The notes beneath the pieces were generated by a model. It did not search any database and was not told the DNA's origin. It saw only the letters and a program-made list of their open reading frames with translations. A DNA stretch of 20,958 bases from assembly GCF_934636505.1 (NCBI RefSeq), contig NZ_CAKUAL010000035.1:1-20958 (forward strand), given 5' to 3'. This DNA is from an uncultured Ellagibacter sp. GTDB lineage: Bacteria; Actinomycetota; Coriobacteriia; Coriobacteriales; Eggerthellaceae. Every line of letters begins with the position of its first letter. The stretch's first letter is position 1. Made by a program: the position numbers and the translations under genes. Positions 12,434-19,311 of this stretch are shown one piece after another.

Positions 12434-13794
12434 TCGCCCGCCTCCTTGGTTTCTTGAAGGGTGCCCCCATTCTTCTGGGCGCTCCCCTGCAGCTTGGAAG
12501 GCGCTATCGCCTTCGGAAGGGGAATCGCCGCCCCGATGGCCGCCGCCGCAATCGTGACGACGACGCCTTTCACGGGGAAGCACATGATCAGCAGCAGCGC
12601 CGTCATCACGGGCTGGCGCATGACGGCTCCCATGCATCCCGCGGTGCACGCCGCCACGCACGACACGGGATCTGCACCGGTGAGCAGGGAAAAGCCGTAG
12701 CCAATGCTCACCCCTGAGAAGATGAGCGGGAAGAAATGGCCTCCGCGCCAGCCCATCTGGATGCAAAACGGGGTGAGCGCGGCCTTTATGAGCCCGGTTG
12801 CTATGAGCGCGCCCGCGCCGATTGCAAGGTAACTATCCATCAGCAGGTGCGTCTGCGACTCGCCCGCGAACATGGTGTAGGGCAGCGCCATGCCGCATAC
12901 TGCGAGGACGATCCCAGCGAGCATGGCCTTCGCGACGGGCCTCTCCCCCATGCGGCTTGCAAGTTTCCCTGACGCCCAGGTCGATGCGTGGAACGCCCAC
13001 CCTGCGGCGCATCCGACGAGCGCGGCGGGTATGACGAGCGCGGCTTCAAGGGCGCCCACTTCCATCCCTGCGAAGCGCGGGAGGCCCATTCCTCCCCCGA
13101 ACAGGTCTCCGAGCAGCAGAAACGCCGCGAGCGCACCCGCAATGGCGCACAGGTAGACAAAGGTTTTCTGCGCGCGCGGCAGCTTGATGTCGACGTCGCC
13201 TTTGCCGTCGTTCGGCGCGTCCGCCGTCCCCGCGAGCGGGGCTACGAAGCCGTACAAGGGGGCGGTGAACAGGGCGGTTAAGGCGGCTTGCGTGCCGATG
13301 GTGGTGAGCGCGCGGAAGTCGGCGCCGAAGCGCCGCATCCGATCGCCGACCCAGGTGCAGAGCCCCGCGATCACGCCGGTAAGCCCGGCCTCGGGGCCGA
13401 TCGACCCTCCGAACAGCAGCGGCAGAAGCGCCGCGAGCGAAAGTTTGCCAATGCCCTCGTAGCTATAGCGGCCGTCTTTCTTCACCTTGCCCATGACGGC
13501 GGTGAGCTCTTCGGGGCGCGCGCCCGTTTTCTTGTCGAAGTACCCGATGAGTAGCCCGCCGACGATGCAGACGATGAGCGGATACGGCAGAAAGCCGAAT
13601 GGCCCCTCCGCAAGCCCCGGCAGATACGCATCCGCCGCCTGGCCGATGAGCGCGGGAAGTGTGGACCAGAAGAACTCGATCCCCTTGTCCATCAAGAAGA
13701 AGAACGCCCATACAAACGCGCCGGCAATCGACCCAGTTACGATGACGCAGAGCACGAAGAGCGCGCGGTTAATGGGCTTGGAGAAGTTGGTCAT
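12430..13794 (-). CDS. ClC-family chloride channel/antiporter, YfeO-like
   Basis: A 454-residue polytopic membrane protein. ATG 13794 has GGAG upstream and gives MTNFSKPINRALFVLCVIVT; the longer frame to 13923 is not family-like. Around ten or more hydrophobic helices are visible. The ClC signatures are of the divergent YfeO type: the GSGIP motif is not apparent, GKEGP is replaced by GGSIGPEAGL (129-138) with a Glu just after Pro, while the third motif is kept as GWRGGHFFPLIFSG. It is followed by ACTAGCMGAVMRQPVMTALL, the usual late-helix segment. The acidic C-terminal tail is short, with no CBS domains. It is translationally coupled to the K+ channel gene. Whether it is a channel or a proton-coupled exchanger, and its anion preference, cannot be told from sequence. 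Confidence 0.9.
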   Translation of the reverse strand: MTNFSKPINRALFVLCVIVTGSIAGAFVWAFFFLMDKGIEFFWSTLPALIGQAADAYLPGLAEGPFGFLPYPLIVCIVGGLLIGYFDKKTGARPEELTAVMGKVKKDGRYSYEGIGKLSLAALLPLLFGGSIGPEAGLTGVIAGLCTWVGDRMRRFGADFRALTTIGTQAALTALFTAPLYGFVAPLAGTADAPNDGKGDVDIKLPRAQKTFVYLCAIAGALAAFLLLGDLFGGGMGLPRFAGMEVGALEAALVIPAALVGCAAGWAFHASTWASGKLASRMGERPVAKAMLAGIVLAVCGMALPYTMFAGESQTHLLMDSYLAIGAGALIATGLIKAALTPFCIQMGWRGGHFFPLIFSGVSIGYGFSLLTGADPVSCVAACTAGCMGAVMRQPVMTALLLIMCFPVKGVVVTIAAAAIGAAIPLPKAIAPSKLQGSAQKNGGTLQETKEAGE

Positions 13795-13872
13795 GCAGCT
13801 CCGATTTGTCGTAGGTGTCAAGGGCGAACGCGTGCCATTGTAGCATCCTCGCGGTTTGCGGGAGGGGGGATT

Positions 13873-13913
13873 GCCTGGAAGCGGGCTTTCCTGCCGAGGG
13901 CTCGCTTCCAGGC
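13873..13913. repeat. 11-bp inverted repeat upstream of the ClC gene
   Basis: GCCTGGAAGCG (13873-13883) and CGCTTCCAGGC (13903-13913) are exact complements around a 19-base loop, about 80 bp upstream of the ClC start on the minus strand. It could be a leader hairpin or a second terminator for the aro genes; there is no T-tract. Confidence 0.45.
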
Positions 13914-13983
13914 GCCCGATCATAGGGGGAGGGCTCGGGTTTCCCGCTTGCTTCGGGAAGTCTTTTGCGGCTCGCTTGTCCTC

Positions 13984-14018
13984 AAAGAGCGGGAAGACCG
14001 CTCGAGGCGGCCTTCCCG
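13984..14018 (-). terminator. Terminator of the chorismate mutase/DAHP synthase operon
   Basis: On the minus strand a 12-bp stem (13990-14001 with 14007-14018, one mismatch, five-base loop) lies 36 bp after the DAHP synthase stop and is followed by CTCTTTGAG. Position and shape fit a Rho-independent terminator with a short T-run. Confidence 0.6.
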
Positions 14019-14053
14019 GTTGATGTTATTTGCGGCGCTCAGCGCTCAGCGCG

Positions 14054-14860
14054 TTAAACGATCTTCTTCCCGAAGACGGCAGCGAGTTCGCGCAGCTCGG
14101 TAATAAGGTCGGTGAACTGGGCGGGCGTTAGCTGCTGCGGACCGTCGGAAAGGGCCGCGGGCGGGTTCGGGTGCACCTCGATCATGATGGAATCGGCGCC
14201 GACTGCCACCGCCGCCCTCGCAAGCGCGGGCACGAGATCGCGCACGCCGGCCGGATGAGACACATCCACGCAGATGGGATAGAGGCTCTGCTTGTGGATG
14301 ACGGGCACCGCCGAGATGTCGAGCGTGAAGCGCGTCGCGGTCTCGAAGGTGCGCAGGCCGCGCTCGCAGAGCACGACGTTGTCGTTGCCTGCCATGGTGA
14401 TGTAGTCGGTCGCGGCGAGCCACTCGGCGATCGTGCCGGCGAAACCGCGCTTGAACAGCACCATCTTGTGCGAGTCCTTCGTCACCTTACCGATGTTCTT
14501 CAGCAGGCTGAAGTTCTGGAAGTTGCGCGCTCCCACCTGCAGGCCGTCGACATAGGAGTGGACCATCTCGCAGTGCTCGGAGTCCATGACCTCCGTCAGG
14601 GTCTTCAGGCCGTACTTGTCTCCCCCGGCCTTCATGATCTGTAGCGCTTCCTCGCCGAGGCCCTGGAAACTGTGGGGGTTGGTGCGGGGCTTGAACGCGC
14701 CGCCGCGGATCCAATGCAGGCCGAGGCTCGCGATGCACTCGGCGACTTCGTTGAACTGCTCTTCGCTTTCGACTGAGCACGGGCCGGCGAAGATGGTGAT
14801 CTCGTCGGTCAGCGTTCCGTAATCGGGAAGCTTTTGGGATACGGGTTTCACTTCGCTCAT
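14054..14860 (-). CDS. aroF: 3-deoxy-7-phosphoheptulonate synthase (DAHP synthase, type I-beta)
   Basis: A 268-residue enzyme that joins phosphoenolpyruvate and erythrose 4-phosphate, the first step of the shikimate pathway. ATG 14860 overlaps the TGA of the chorismate mutase gene (ATGA). Motifs are those of the KDO8P-like beta subtype: AGPCSVES (25-32), RGGAFKPRTNPHSFQGLG (52-69), QVGARNFQNF (109-118), LFKRGFAGTIAEW (136-148) and VDVSHPAGVRD (199-209). Likely metal ligands are Cys28, His203, Glu229 and Asp240 (LSDGPQQL). It lacks the N-terminal ferredoxin-like regulatory domain found in some homologues. With chorismate mutase as a separate coupled gene, regulation through a complex of the two is plausible. 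Confidence 0.94.
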   Translation of the reverse strand: MSEVKPVSQKLPDYGTLTDEITIFAGPCSVESEEQFNEVAECIASLGLHWIRGGAFKPRTNPHSFQGLGEEALQIMKAGGDKYGLKTLTEVMDSEHCEMVHSYVDGLQVGARNFQNFSLLKNIGKVTKDSHKMVLFKRGFAGTIAEWLAATDYITMAGNDNVVLCERGLRTFETATRFTLDISAVPVIHKQSLYPICVDVSHPAGVRDLVPALARAAVAVGADSIMIEVHPNPPAALSDGPQQLTPAQFTDLITELRELAAVFGKKIV

Positions 14861-15138
14861 ACGGACGGGGTCTCCTTCATAACCTTGAGAATTGCCTCGT
14901 AGATTTCTCGGAGGTTCTCGTTATACAAAGGTCCCTCGTTATAAGAATTGACGCGAGCGAAGATCTCCTCCTCGCGCTTGGGGTCGTAAAGCCCCATGCG
15001 GGCTCCCGGTTTGAGTCCGCGGATTACGAGCGAATGACCTGCGCGCTTGTTCAGAAGCGCAACGATTTGCTGGTCGATTTCGTCGATCTTGGCGCGGTGC
15101 GCTTCGATTTCAGCAAGCGACTTGCTTTCTTCTGGCAT
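14857..15138 (-). CDS. Chorismate mutase, AroQ class
   Basis: A 93-residue all-helical chorismate mutase converting chorismate to prephenate for phenylalanine and tyrosine. The start at 15138 has GAGGAA seven bases upstream; an in-frame ATG at 15153 lacks such a site. The first helix carries the AroQ pattern HRAKIDEIDQQIVALLNKRA, followed by a basic central segment (SLVIRGLKPGARMGLYDPKR) and EEEIFARVN, then the third helix (NLREIYEAILKVMKETPS). It is cytoplasmic. Its ATGA overlap with DAHP synthase makes a two-gene operon. Fusion of these two activities is common in other bacteria, so physical association is a fair inference. Confidence 0.9.
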   Translation of the reverse strand: MPEESKSLAEIEAHRAKIDEIDQQIVALLNKRAGHSLVIRGLKPGARMGLYDPKREEEIFARVNSYNEGPLYNENLREIYEAILKVMKETPSV

Positions 15139-15348
15139 TGACGTTCCTCTCATGCCTCATTGCTTTAACGAGAATCTGCCCTGATGGGGCCACTCGTGTG
15201 CTTGACATGATAGCAAAAGAGATGCCGCGGCTAACCCGAAAGCGGATGAAATGGAGCGGCGAGCAGAAAATCCTAGCATTTGGATAGGCCTCGCGCTGCC
15301 CGCGGTCCCTGGCCGCGTGCAGGCTCGCAGTCTTCTCGCGTGCCTCCG

Positions 15349-16236
15349 CTATAGCGCGCGGAAGCGGCTTCGGAGGAGCCTCATGTGCTCTTCGTTCATG
15401 ATCTCAGCGCGTTGCTCCAGGTAGAGGACCATCTTTTCCTGGTCGCGCGGGAGCACGCCGTCGAAGTGCACCATGTTGGTGTCGTGGCCCGCCTCAATGA
15501 AAGACGTGCAGCCGGAAAGCCCCGCGATGAAGTCGCGGATCTCGAGCACGATCTCGCGCTCGGCCGCGGGGGTGAACGTGCCTTCGGCGACGTCCTGCGC
15601 AAGGTCGGCGTTGTCGAACACCGTGAGCGTCATGATGTTGATGCGCAGCGGGTTGATGCGCGCGAACACCTCGGCCGACGCGCGGGCGGCCTCCTCGCAC
15701 TTCCCCGCGCCTGCCATGCCGGCCAGATAGAACAGGGTGTAGTCGATGCCCACCGCGTCGAGGCGGGCGCACTGTTGCTCCAAGTCGACGGCCGTATGCG
15801 GCTTCCGCATGAACTTGAGCGCCGGGTCGTAGGCGCCCTCTGCGCCGACTGAGAGGCCCCGAACGCCCAGACGCGCCCACATCGCAAGATCGTCGTCGGT
15901 TGCAGCCTTCACGTCGGCCACGCGGCAAAAGCCGCCGATTGTCTTCACCTCGGGCAGCTTCTCGTGAATTCGCTCGAGCAGCGGAATGAGCACGCCGCGC
16001 GGCATGCCGAAGGGGTTGCCGCCGTAGAGGTAGATACGCGAGGGCCTGCGCACGTAGGAAGCGAGCTCGTCGAGGTCGGCCTCCACCTCTTCGAGCGGTG
16101 CGGGTCGATAGTCCTTCCCCGACTTGCGGCACAGCGAGCAGAAGCGGCAGCGGTTATACGAGCAGCCGATTTCCGCCTGAAGGATTCCCGATGCCATCTC
16201 GTAAGGCAAACGATGCGGTGACTCGACGTAATGCAT
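15349..16236 (-). CDS. Radical SAM protein with CX4CX2C motif
   Basis: The frame is open to an ATG at 16392, but ATG 16236 is preferred. It has a strong GGGAGG five bases upstream and begins MHYVESPHRLPYEMASGILQ, like family members that start M-x-Y-E-G..RPPSEA. The extra 52 residues are basic and unstructured-looking. The chosen product has 295 residues. The cluster motif is CSYNRCRFC, that is CX4CX2C rather than the usual CX3CX2C, as in a known uncharacterised radical SAM family (GCSxNxCxFC). A TIM-barrel follows (RIYLYGGNPFGMPRGVLIPL, VRGLSVGAEGAYDPAL, YTLFYLAGMAGAGKCEEAAR). There is no SPASM or B12 domain. The function of this family is not established and no neighbour gives a hint. Confidence 0.82.
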   Translation of the reverse strand: MHYVESPHRLPYEMASGILQAEIGCSYNRCRFCSLCRKSGKDYRPAPLEEVEADLDELASYVRRPSRIYLYGGNPFGMPRGVLIPLLERIHEKLPEVKTIGGFCRVADVKAATDDDLAMWARLGVRGLSVGAEGAYDPALKFMRKPHTAVDLEQQCARLDAVGIDYTLFYLAGMAGAGKCEEAARASAEVFARINPLRINIMTLTVFDNADLAQDVAEGTFTPAAEREIVLEIRDFIAGLSGCTSFIEAGHDTNMVHFDGVLPRDQEKMVLYLEQRAEIMNEEHMRLLRSRFRAL

Positions 16237-16559
16237 AAGGTCCTCCCAGCTCTTGAAGTCGCCCTGTGGTTTCCTGCGGCGGCGCGCAGTTTCCCCAGAT
16301 GAACCTTTGTTTTCCCGATTATCCCTCGGTTTTCCGCGGCCGACCCATGGCCCTTTCGGTTTTTCGGCCCTCCGGTCCCCTATGGCCGTCATGCTTCATT
16401 GTGCTCCTTGTTCGCGGTCGCGCGCAAGGAGCAATACGCCTGCCGCCTCTTTCCGCCTCACATATCGACGATTTTGTCCGTGAAGAGTCGATTCCGGGTA
16501 AGAAGACGTCCGGAGCGGGCGGTCGCGGGCGGCAGAATGGAGCACACCCCCTCGTTGGT
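16237..16559. other. Segment upstream of the radical SAM gene
   Basis: If the radical SAM protein starts at 16236, this is 5' leader; if at 16392, the first half is coding. On the minus strand an ATG at 16398 with AAGGAG at good spacing opens a 26-codon out-of-frame ORF (MKHDGHRGPEGRKTERAMG...), which could act as a leader peptide or be accidental. Nothing else was recognised. Confidence 0.35.
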
Positions 16560-16709
16560 GGTCAACTGAGAGAGTTGTGCGCTGCCATTTTCGAGAATGA
16601 TCAAAGTCGATTTTCGCTGACCTGGAGTTCTATTTCAGGAAATTGTTCCAGGCGATCGCGAAGGGCTCCATCGAGCGAAAAAACGTCGCACAACTCGCTC
16701 GGTTGACCA
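16560..16709. repeat. Long imperfect palindrome, about 150 bp
   Basis: The arms 16560-16582 and 16687-16709 are complementary over 23 bp with two mismatches. A second pair, CCTGGA 16621-16626 and TCCAGG 16647-16652, is nested on nearly the same centre, and the DNA between shows weaker complementarity (TTTTCG / CGAAAA). Read outward, the two halves encode similar words (GQLRELC on plus, GQPSELC on minus), so this is a diverged inverted duplication. It may be a MITE-like or dispersed repeat. Confidence 0.65.
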
Positions 16710-16716
16710 TCGACTT

Positions 16717-16836
16717 GGGGTTTGGCCCCATCCAGCAGCCCCCAACCAGGTTTTGGCTCTGTTCCTCGGCCCCAACTAGGGTTTCGCTTCGTCCCGCAGC
16801 CCCAACTCGGGGTTCCGCTCCATCCCGTGCCAACTA
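16717..16836. repeat. Four tandem 30-bp repeats
   Basis: Units at 16717-16747, 16748-16777, 16778-16807 and 16808-16836 follow the pattern GGGTTTCGCTYYRTCCCGCA then GCCCCAACT, with 29-31 bp each and scattered substitutions. There are no spacers, so this is not CRISPR. On the minus strand one frame reads as 10-residue repeats of the type PSWGxGTKxN. The array abuts the long palindrome. Confidence 0.75.
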
Positions 16837-16844
16837 AGGGCGAG

Positions 16845-17165
16845 CTACAGACTCCACGACCTGATACCGCGCACGGTGATGTCCTTCGCGCCGAAGAAGC
16901 TGCGCAAATCGAGCGCCACCTCGTCGTCGTATTCCATGCCGCGCGCCACGAGCACGCTTCCCAGCTCGCAGCGAAGCTCGACGCAGCCCTTCGCGCGCAG
17001 CTTGTCCGCTGTCGCGTCGTCGACGAAGCGCGTCGCCACCTCCGACAAATCGACGCAGCACCCGCACGCGCTCGCATGCTCGACGGCGATATGCCGCCAT
17101 CCCTTCTTGCTCATGTACGCGGCGAGCCTAGGCGTGTAGGTCACGCGAGGAGGGCGGCCGCTCAT
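16845..17165 (-). CDS. Small CGCC-motif protein (possibly CC/Se-motif family)
   Basis: A 106-residue soluble protein beginning MSGRPPRVTYTPRLAAYMSK. Its ATG (17165) directly follows the TAG of the upstream small protein, so the two are probably co-translated. The notable feature is Cys34-Gly-Cys-Cys37 in ASACGCCVDLSEV, in a position resembling the vicinal-cysteine (or Sec) site of the CC/Se-motif family of small proteins. That match is from memory and not firm. Two further cysteines follow (GCVELRCELG). The C-terminal part is strand-rich (SVLVARGMEYDDEVALDLRS). A thiol redox or metal-binding role is possible. There is no signal peptide. It is the last gene of the PAP2 cluster; repeats follow it. 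Confidence 0.6.
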   Translation of the reverse strand: MSGRPPRVTYTPRLAAYMSKKGWRHIAVEHASACGCCVDLSEVATRFVDDATADKLRAKGCVELRCELGSVLVARGMEYDDEVALDLRSFFGAKDITVRGIRSWSL

Positions 17166-17360
17166 CTAGGCTTCTTTCTCGTTTAGAAGTTCGCGCGTTG
17201 CGCGCTTGCTCGCGCAGAACAACATGGCGCGCCCCTCGTAGATGACGCCCATTTTCGAGTTGCACAGCGTGCCGCCGCACTGACGGCAAGCGACGTCGGG
17301 AAGCGTGCGACCGCAAAGGTCGCGCTTCGAGAAAACATTGAAGTTGCCTGATGGCCGCAC
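17166..17360 (-). CDS. Small Cys-rich (zinc-ribbon-like) protein
   Basis: A 64-residue product starting at GTG 17360 with a strong GGAGGGG site, 12 bp after the PAP2 stop. Cysteines at 16, 25, 28, 33 and 49 include CRQCGGTLC (25-33), a zinc-ribbon-like knuckle, followed by the segment NSKMGVIYEGRAMLFCASKR. There is no membrane segment. The family was not recognised. It is packed between the PAP2 phosphatase and the CGCC protein, so all three are likely one transcript. The other frame on this strand is a shadow. Confidence 0.6.
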   Translation of the reverse strand: MRPSGNFNVFSKRDLCGRTLPDVACRQCGGTLCNSKMGVIYEGRAMLFCASKRATRELLNEKEA

Positions 17361-17372
17361 GCTTTCCCCTCC

Positions 17373-18062
17373 TTAGCGGCGAGCGTGCTTGCCGCGGGCG
17401 GCCTTGTCGTCGTCTGCGCCGAAAGCGATTGCACGGTAGAAGGCCACGAGCGCCGCGCCGAGCAGGATGCCGCCGAGGATATCGGTGGCCCAGTGAACGC
17501 CGGACAGGGCGCGGGCGATCACGAGCGCCGCCATGGCCACCGCGCAGACGGCGACCACCGTCGTGCGAGCGCCGCCCTGCCGCATGCGCTGCCCCGCTTG
17601 AACCATGGCGGCACCGAGCGTGGTGACGGCAAGCAGCGTATGCGACGAAGGGAACGACGGCTCGCAAACGCCGTCCTGCAGAAGGGGCCGATTGTTGGTG
17701 GAAACATGGTTGAACAGGACATACAGCACGAGCATCACCACGTAAAGTCCGAGAAGAAGCCACAAATCGCGGCTTACCCCGGCAAGGCTTCGCCGCACGA
17801 TGATCTGGCGTATGCCCATCACCGCGAGGGCGAGCATGCTCGCAAAGGGCACGACGAGCAGCACGTTCGAAAGCGTTTCGGCGAGATGGCTTTCCCCGAG
17901 AAGGGAGTGCGCGGACGCATTGAGCGAAGCTAAGCCGACCAGACTGCCGTCCCCCGCGATGGGAGCGCGGTCGACGGTGAGCAGCAGGGCCGCGAGCAGC
18001 GCGAAGAGTACGAGGCAGACGACGCCGGCTATGGCTGAGGCGCGAGAGGCGCGATTATGCAT
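17373..18062 (-). CDS. PAP2-superfamily membrane phosphatase
   Basis: A 229-residue integral membrane phosphatase of the PAP2 (lipid phosphatase/undecaprenyl-pyrophosphatase-like) superfamily. ATG 18062 is chosen: it opens MHNRASRASAIAGVVCLVLF, a short basic leader and first helix, whereas the frame to 18146 adds a non-membrane stretch. Five or six hydrophobic segments are visible. The catalytic motifs are NNRP (123-126, first motif without an obvious Lys), PSFPSSH (135-141, His141) and Arg184-x5-His190-x3-Asp194 (ARALSGVHWATD). The substrate may be undecaprenyl pyrophosphate, phosphatidic acid or phosphatidylglycerol phosphate; sequence does not decide. It follows hisI by 114 bp, so it may have its own promoter. 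Confidence 0.88.
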   Translation of the reverse strand: MHNRASRASAIAGVVCLVLFALLAALLLTVDRAPIAGDGSLVGLASLNASAHSLLGESHLAETLSNVLLVVPFASMLALAVMGIRQIIVRRSLAGVSRDLWLLLGLYVVMLVLYVLFNHVSTNNRPLLQDGVCEPSFPSSHTLLAVTTLGAAMVQAGQRMRQGGARTTVVAVCAVAMAALVIARALSGVHWATDILGGILLGAALVAFYRAIAFGADDDKAARGKHARR

Positions 18063-18176
18063 GGATGACCCCCATCGAATAGTTCTCGTTCGAAACGATG
18101 GTAGCGCCTTGGGCGCGCCGCGAATCCGCAGGGTCCCAAAGAGCACGAAAAGAGCGCTGCCGCGCGCCTTTGGGTC

Positions 18177-18506
18177 CTATCCCATCGTGCGGTAGAAGCA
18201 GGTAGTGTTGCCCGTGTGGCAGGCGGGGCCTGCGGGCTCCACCAGCGCGAGCAGGCAGTCGGCGTCGCAATCGTAGCGCAGCTCGACGAGCGCCTGGGTA
18301 TTGCCCGAGGTGGCGCCCTTGTGCCAAAGTTCTTGCCTACTGCGGGAGAAAAACCAGGTCGTGCGCTCATCGAGCGTCAGACGCACGGATTCCTCGTTCA
18401 TCCACGCCATCATGAGCACCTCGCGGGTCTTTGCGTCCTGCACGATGCAGGGAATGAGTCCCGCGTCGTTGTAAGTGAGGTTGGGGATGTCGACGGTCGT
18501 TCCCAT
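18177..18506 (-). CDS. hisI: Phosphoribosyl-AMP cyclohydrolase
   Basis: A 109-residue single-function HisI that opens the purine ring of phosphoribosyl-AMP in histidine synthesis. It begins MGTTVDIPNLTYNDAGLIPC. The metal site is intact: Asp79-Cys80-Asp81-Ala-Asp83, with the zinc cysteines Cys80, Cys96 and Cys103 (PACHTGNTTCFYR). The substrate segment SRSRQELWHKGATSGNTQ (54-71) is fully conserved. The separate pyrophosphohydrolase domain (HisE) seen in fused HisIE proteins is missing here, so hisE must lie elsewhere. It is the last his gene in this run, 37 bp after hisF. Confidence 0.95.
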   Translation of the reverse strand: MGTTVDIPNLTYNDAGLIPCIVQDAKTREVLMMAWMNEESVRLTLDERTTWFFSRSRQELWHKGATSGNTQALVELRYDCDADCLLALVEPAGPACHTGNTTCFYRTMG

Positions 18507-18543
18507 AACGATAAGATTCCTTTCGATTGGAAGTCCGCACGCC

Positions 18544-19308
18544 CTAAAGGCGGACGGGAATGCCCTGCGAGCGCATGTACTCCTTCACCTGGCGCACGGT
18601 CATCTCGCCGAAATGGAACACGCTTGCGGCCAGCACGGCATCGGCCTCGCCTTCGAGGATTCCCTCGGCGAAGTGCTCGATCTTGCCGACGCCGCCGCTG
18701 GCGATGACGGGGATGTTGACCGCCCGCGCCACGGCCCGCGTCAGGGCGCAGTCGAACCCATCGCGGCTGCCGTCGCGATCCATGCTCGTGAGCAGGATCT
18801 CGCCCGCGCCGCGCCGCGCCGCCTCTTGCGCCCACTCGACGGCGTCGATTCCCGTTGCCTTGCGGCCGCCGTGGACATAGACTTCCCACTTGTTGGGGTT
18901 GTCCGCCCGCCGCTTCGCGTCGATCGCGCAGAGGATCGCCTGCGTGCCGAACGCGGTCGCCGCCTGCGTGATGAGCTCGGGGTTCGCGACAGCGGCCGAA
19001 TTCACCGACACCTTGTCGGCGCCCGCCGCGATCATCTTGCGGATATCGGCGACGCTTCGAAACCCGCCGCCGACGCAATAGGGCAGGTGCAGCTGCTCGG
19101 ACGCGCGGCTCGCGAGCTCGACGGTGGTGGCGCGATCGTCGCTCGTCGCCGTGATGTCGAGGAATATGACCTCGTCGGCGCGCTGCTCGTCATAGCGCTG
19201 CGCAAGCTCGATCGGGTCGCCCGCATCGCGCAGGTTCACGAAATTCACGCCCTTGACGACGCGCCCGTCCTTCACGTCCATGCAGGGAATCACTCGCTTG
19301 GCAAGCAT
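18544..19308 (-). CDS. hisF: Imidazole glycerol phosphate synthase, cyclase subunit
   Basis: A 254-residue (beta/alpha)8 barrel that takes ammonia from HisH and converts PRFAR to imidazole glycerol phosphate and AICAR. It starts at 19308, three bases after the hisA stop, with AAGGAG located in the last hisA codons. The catalytic aspartates are Asp11 (IPCMDVKDGRVVKGVNF) and Asp130 (CAIDAKR). Phosphate-binding loops CVGGGFRS and VIASGGVGKIEHF are in place. There is a normal length and no insertions. It partners with HisH from the same operon; the HisH interface should be considered given the insert in that protein. Confidence 0.97.
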   Translation of the reverse strand: MLAKRVIPCMDVKDGRVVKGVNFVNLRDAGDPIELAQRYDEQRADEVIFLDITATSDDRATTVELASRASEQLHLPYCVGGGFRSVADIRKMIAAGADKVSVNSAAVANPELITQAATAFGTQAILCAIDAKRRADNPNKWEVYVHGGRKATGIDAVEWAQEAARRGAGEILLTSMDRDGSRDGFDCALTRAVARAVNIPVIASGGVGKIEHFAEGILEGEADAVLAASVFHFGEMTVRQVKEYMRSQGIPVRL

Positions 19309-19311
19309 GGC

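Noticed and set aside
13463..13843. Overlapping ORFs on both strands within the ClC gene
   Set aside because: Shadows of a long GC-rich membrane protein gene; no start signals or motifs.
15203..15212. Promoter elements TTGACA (plus) or TATCAT (minus) upstream of chorismate mutase
   Set aside because: Each lacks a partner hexamer at proper spacing on its strand.
16717..16836. CRISPR-like array
   Set aside because: The 30-bp units are directly contiguous and diverged, with no spacers and no cas genes in the window.
18135..18174. Terminator after hisI (CCCAAAG / CTTTGGG)
   Set aside because: Only seven base pairs around a 26-base loop, no T-tract; too weak to call.
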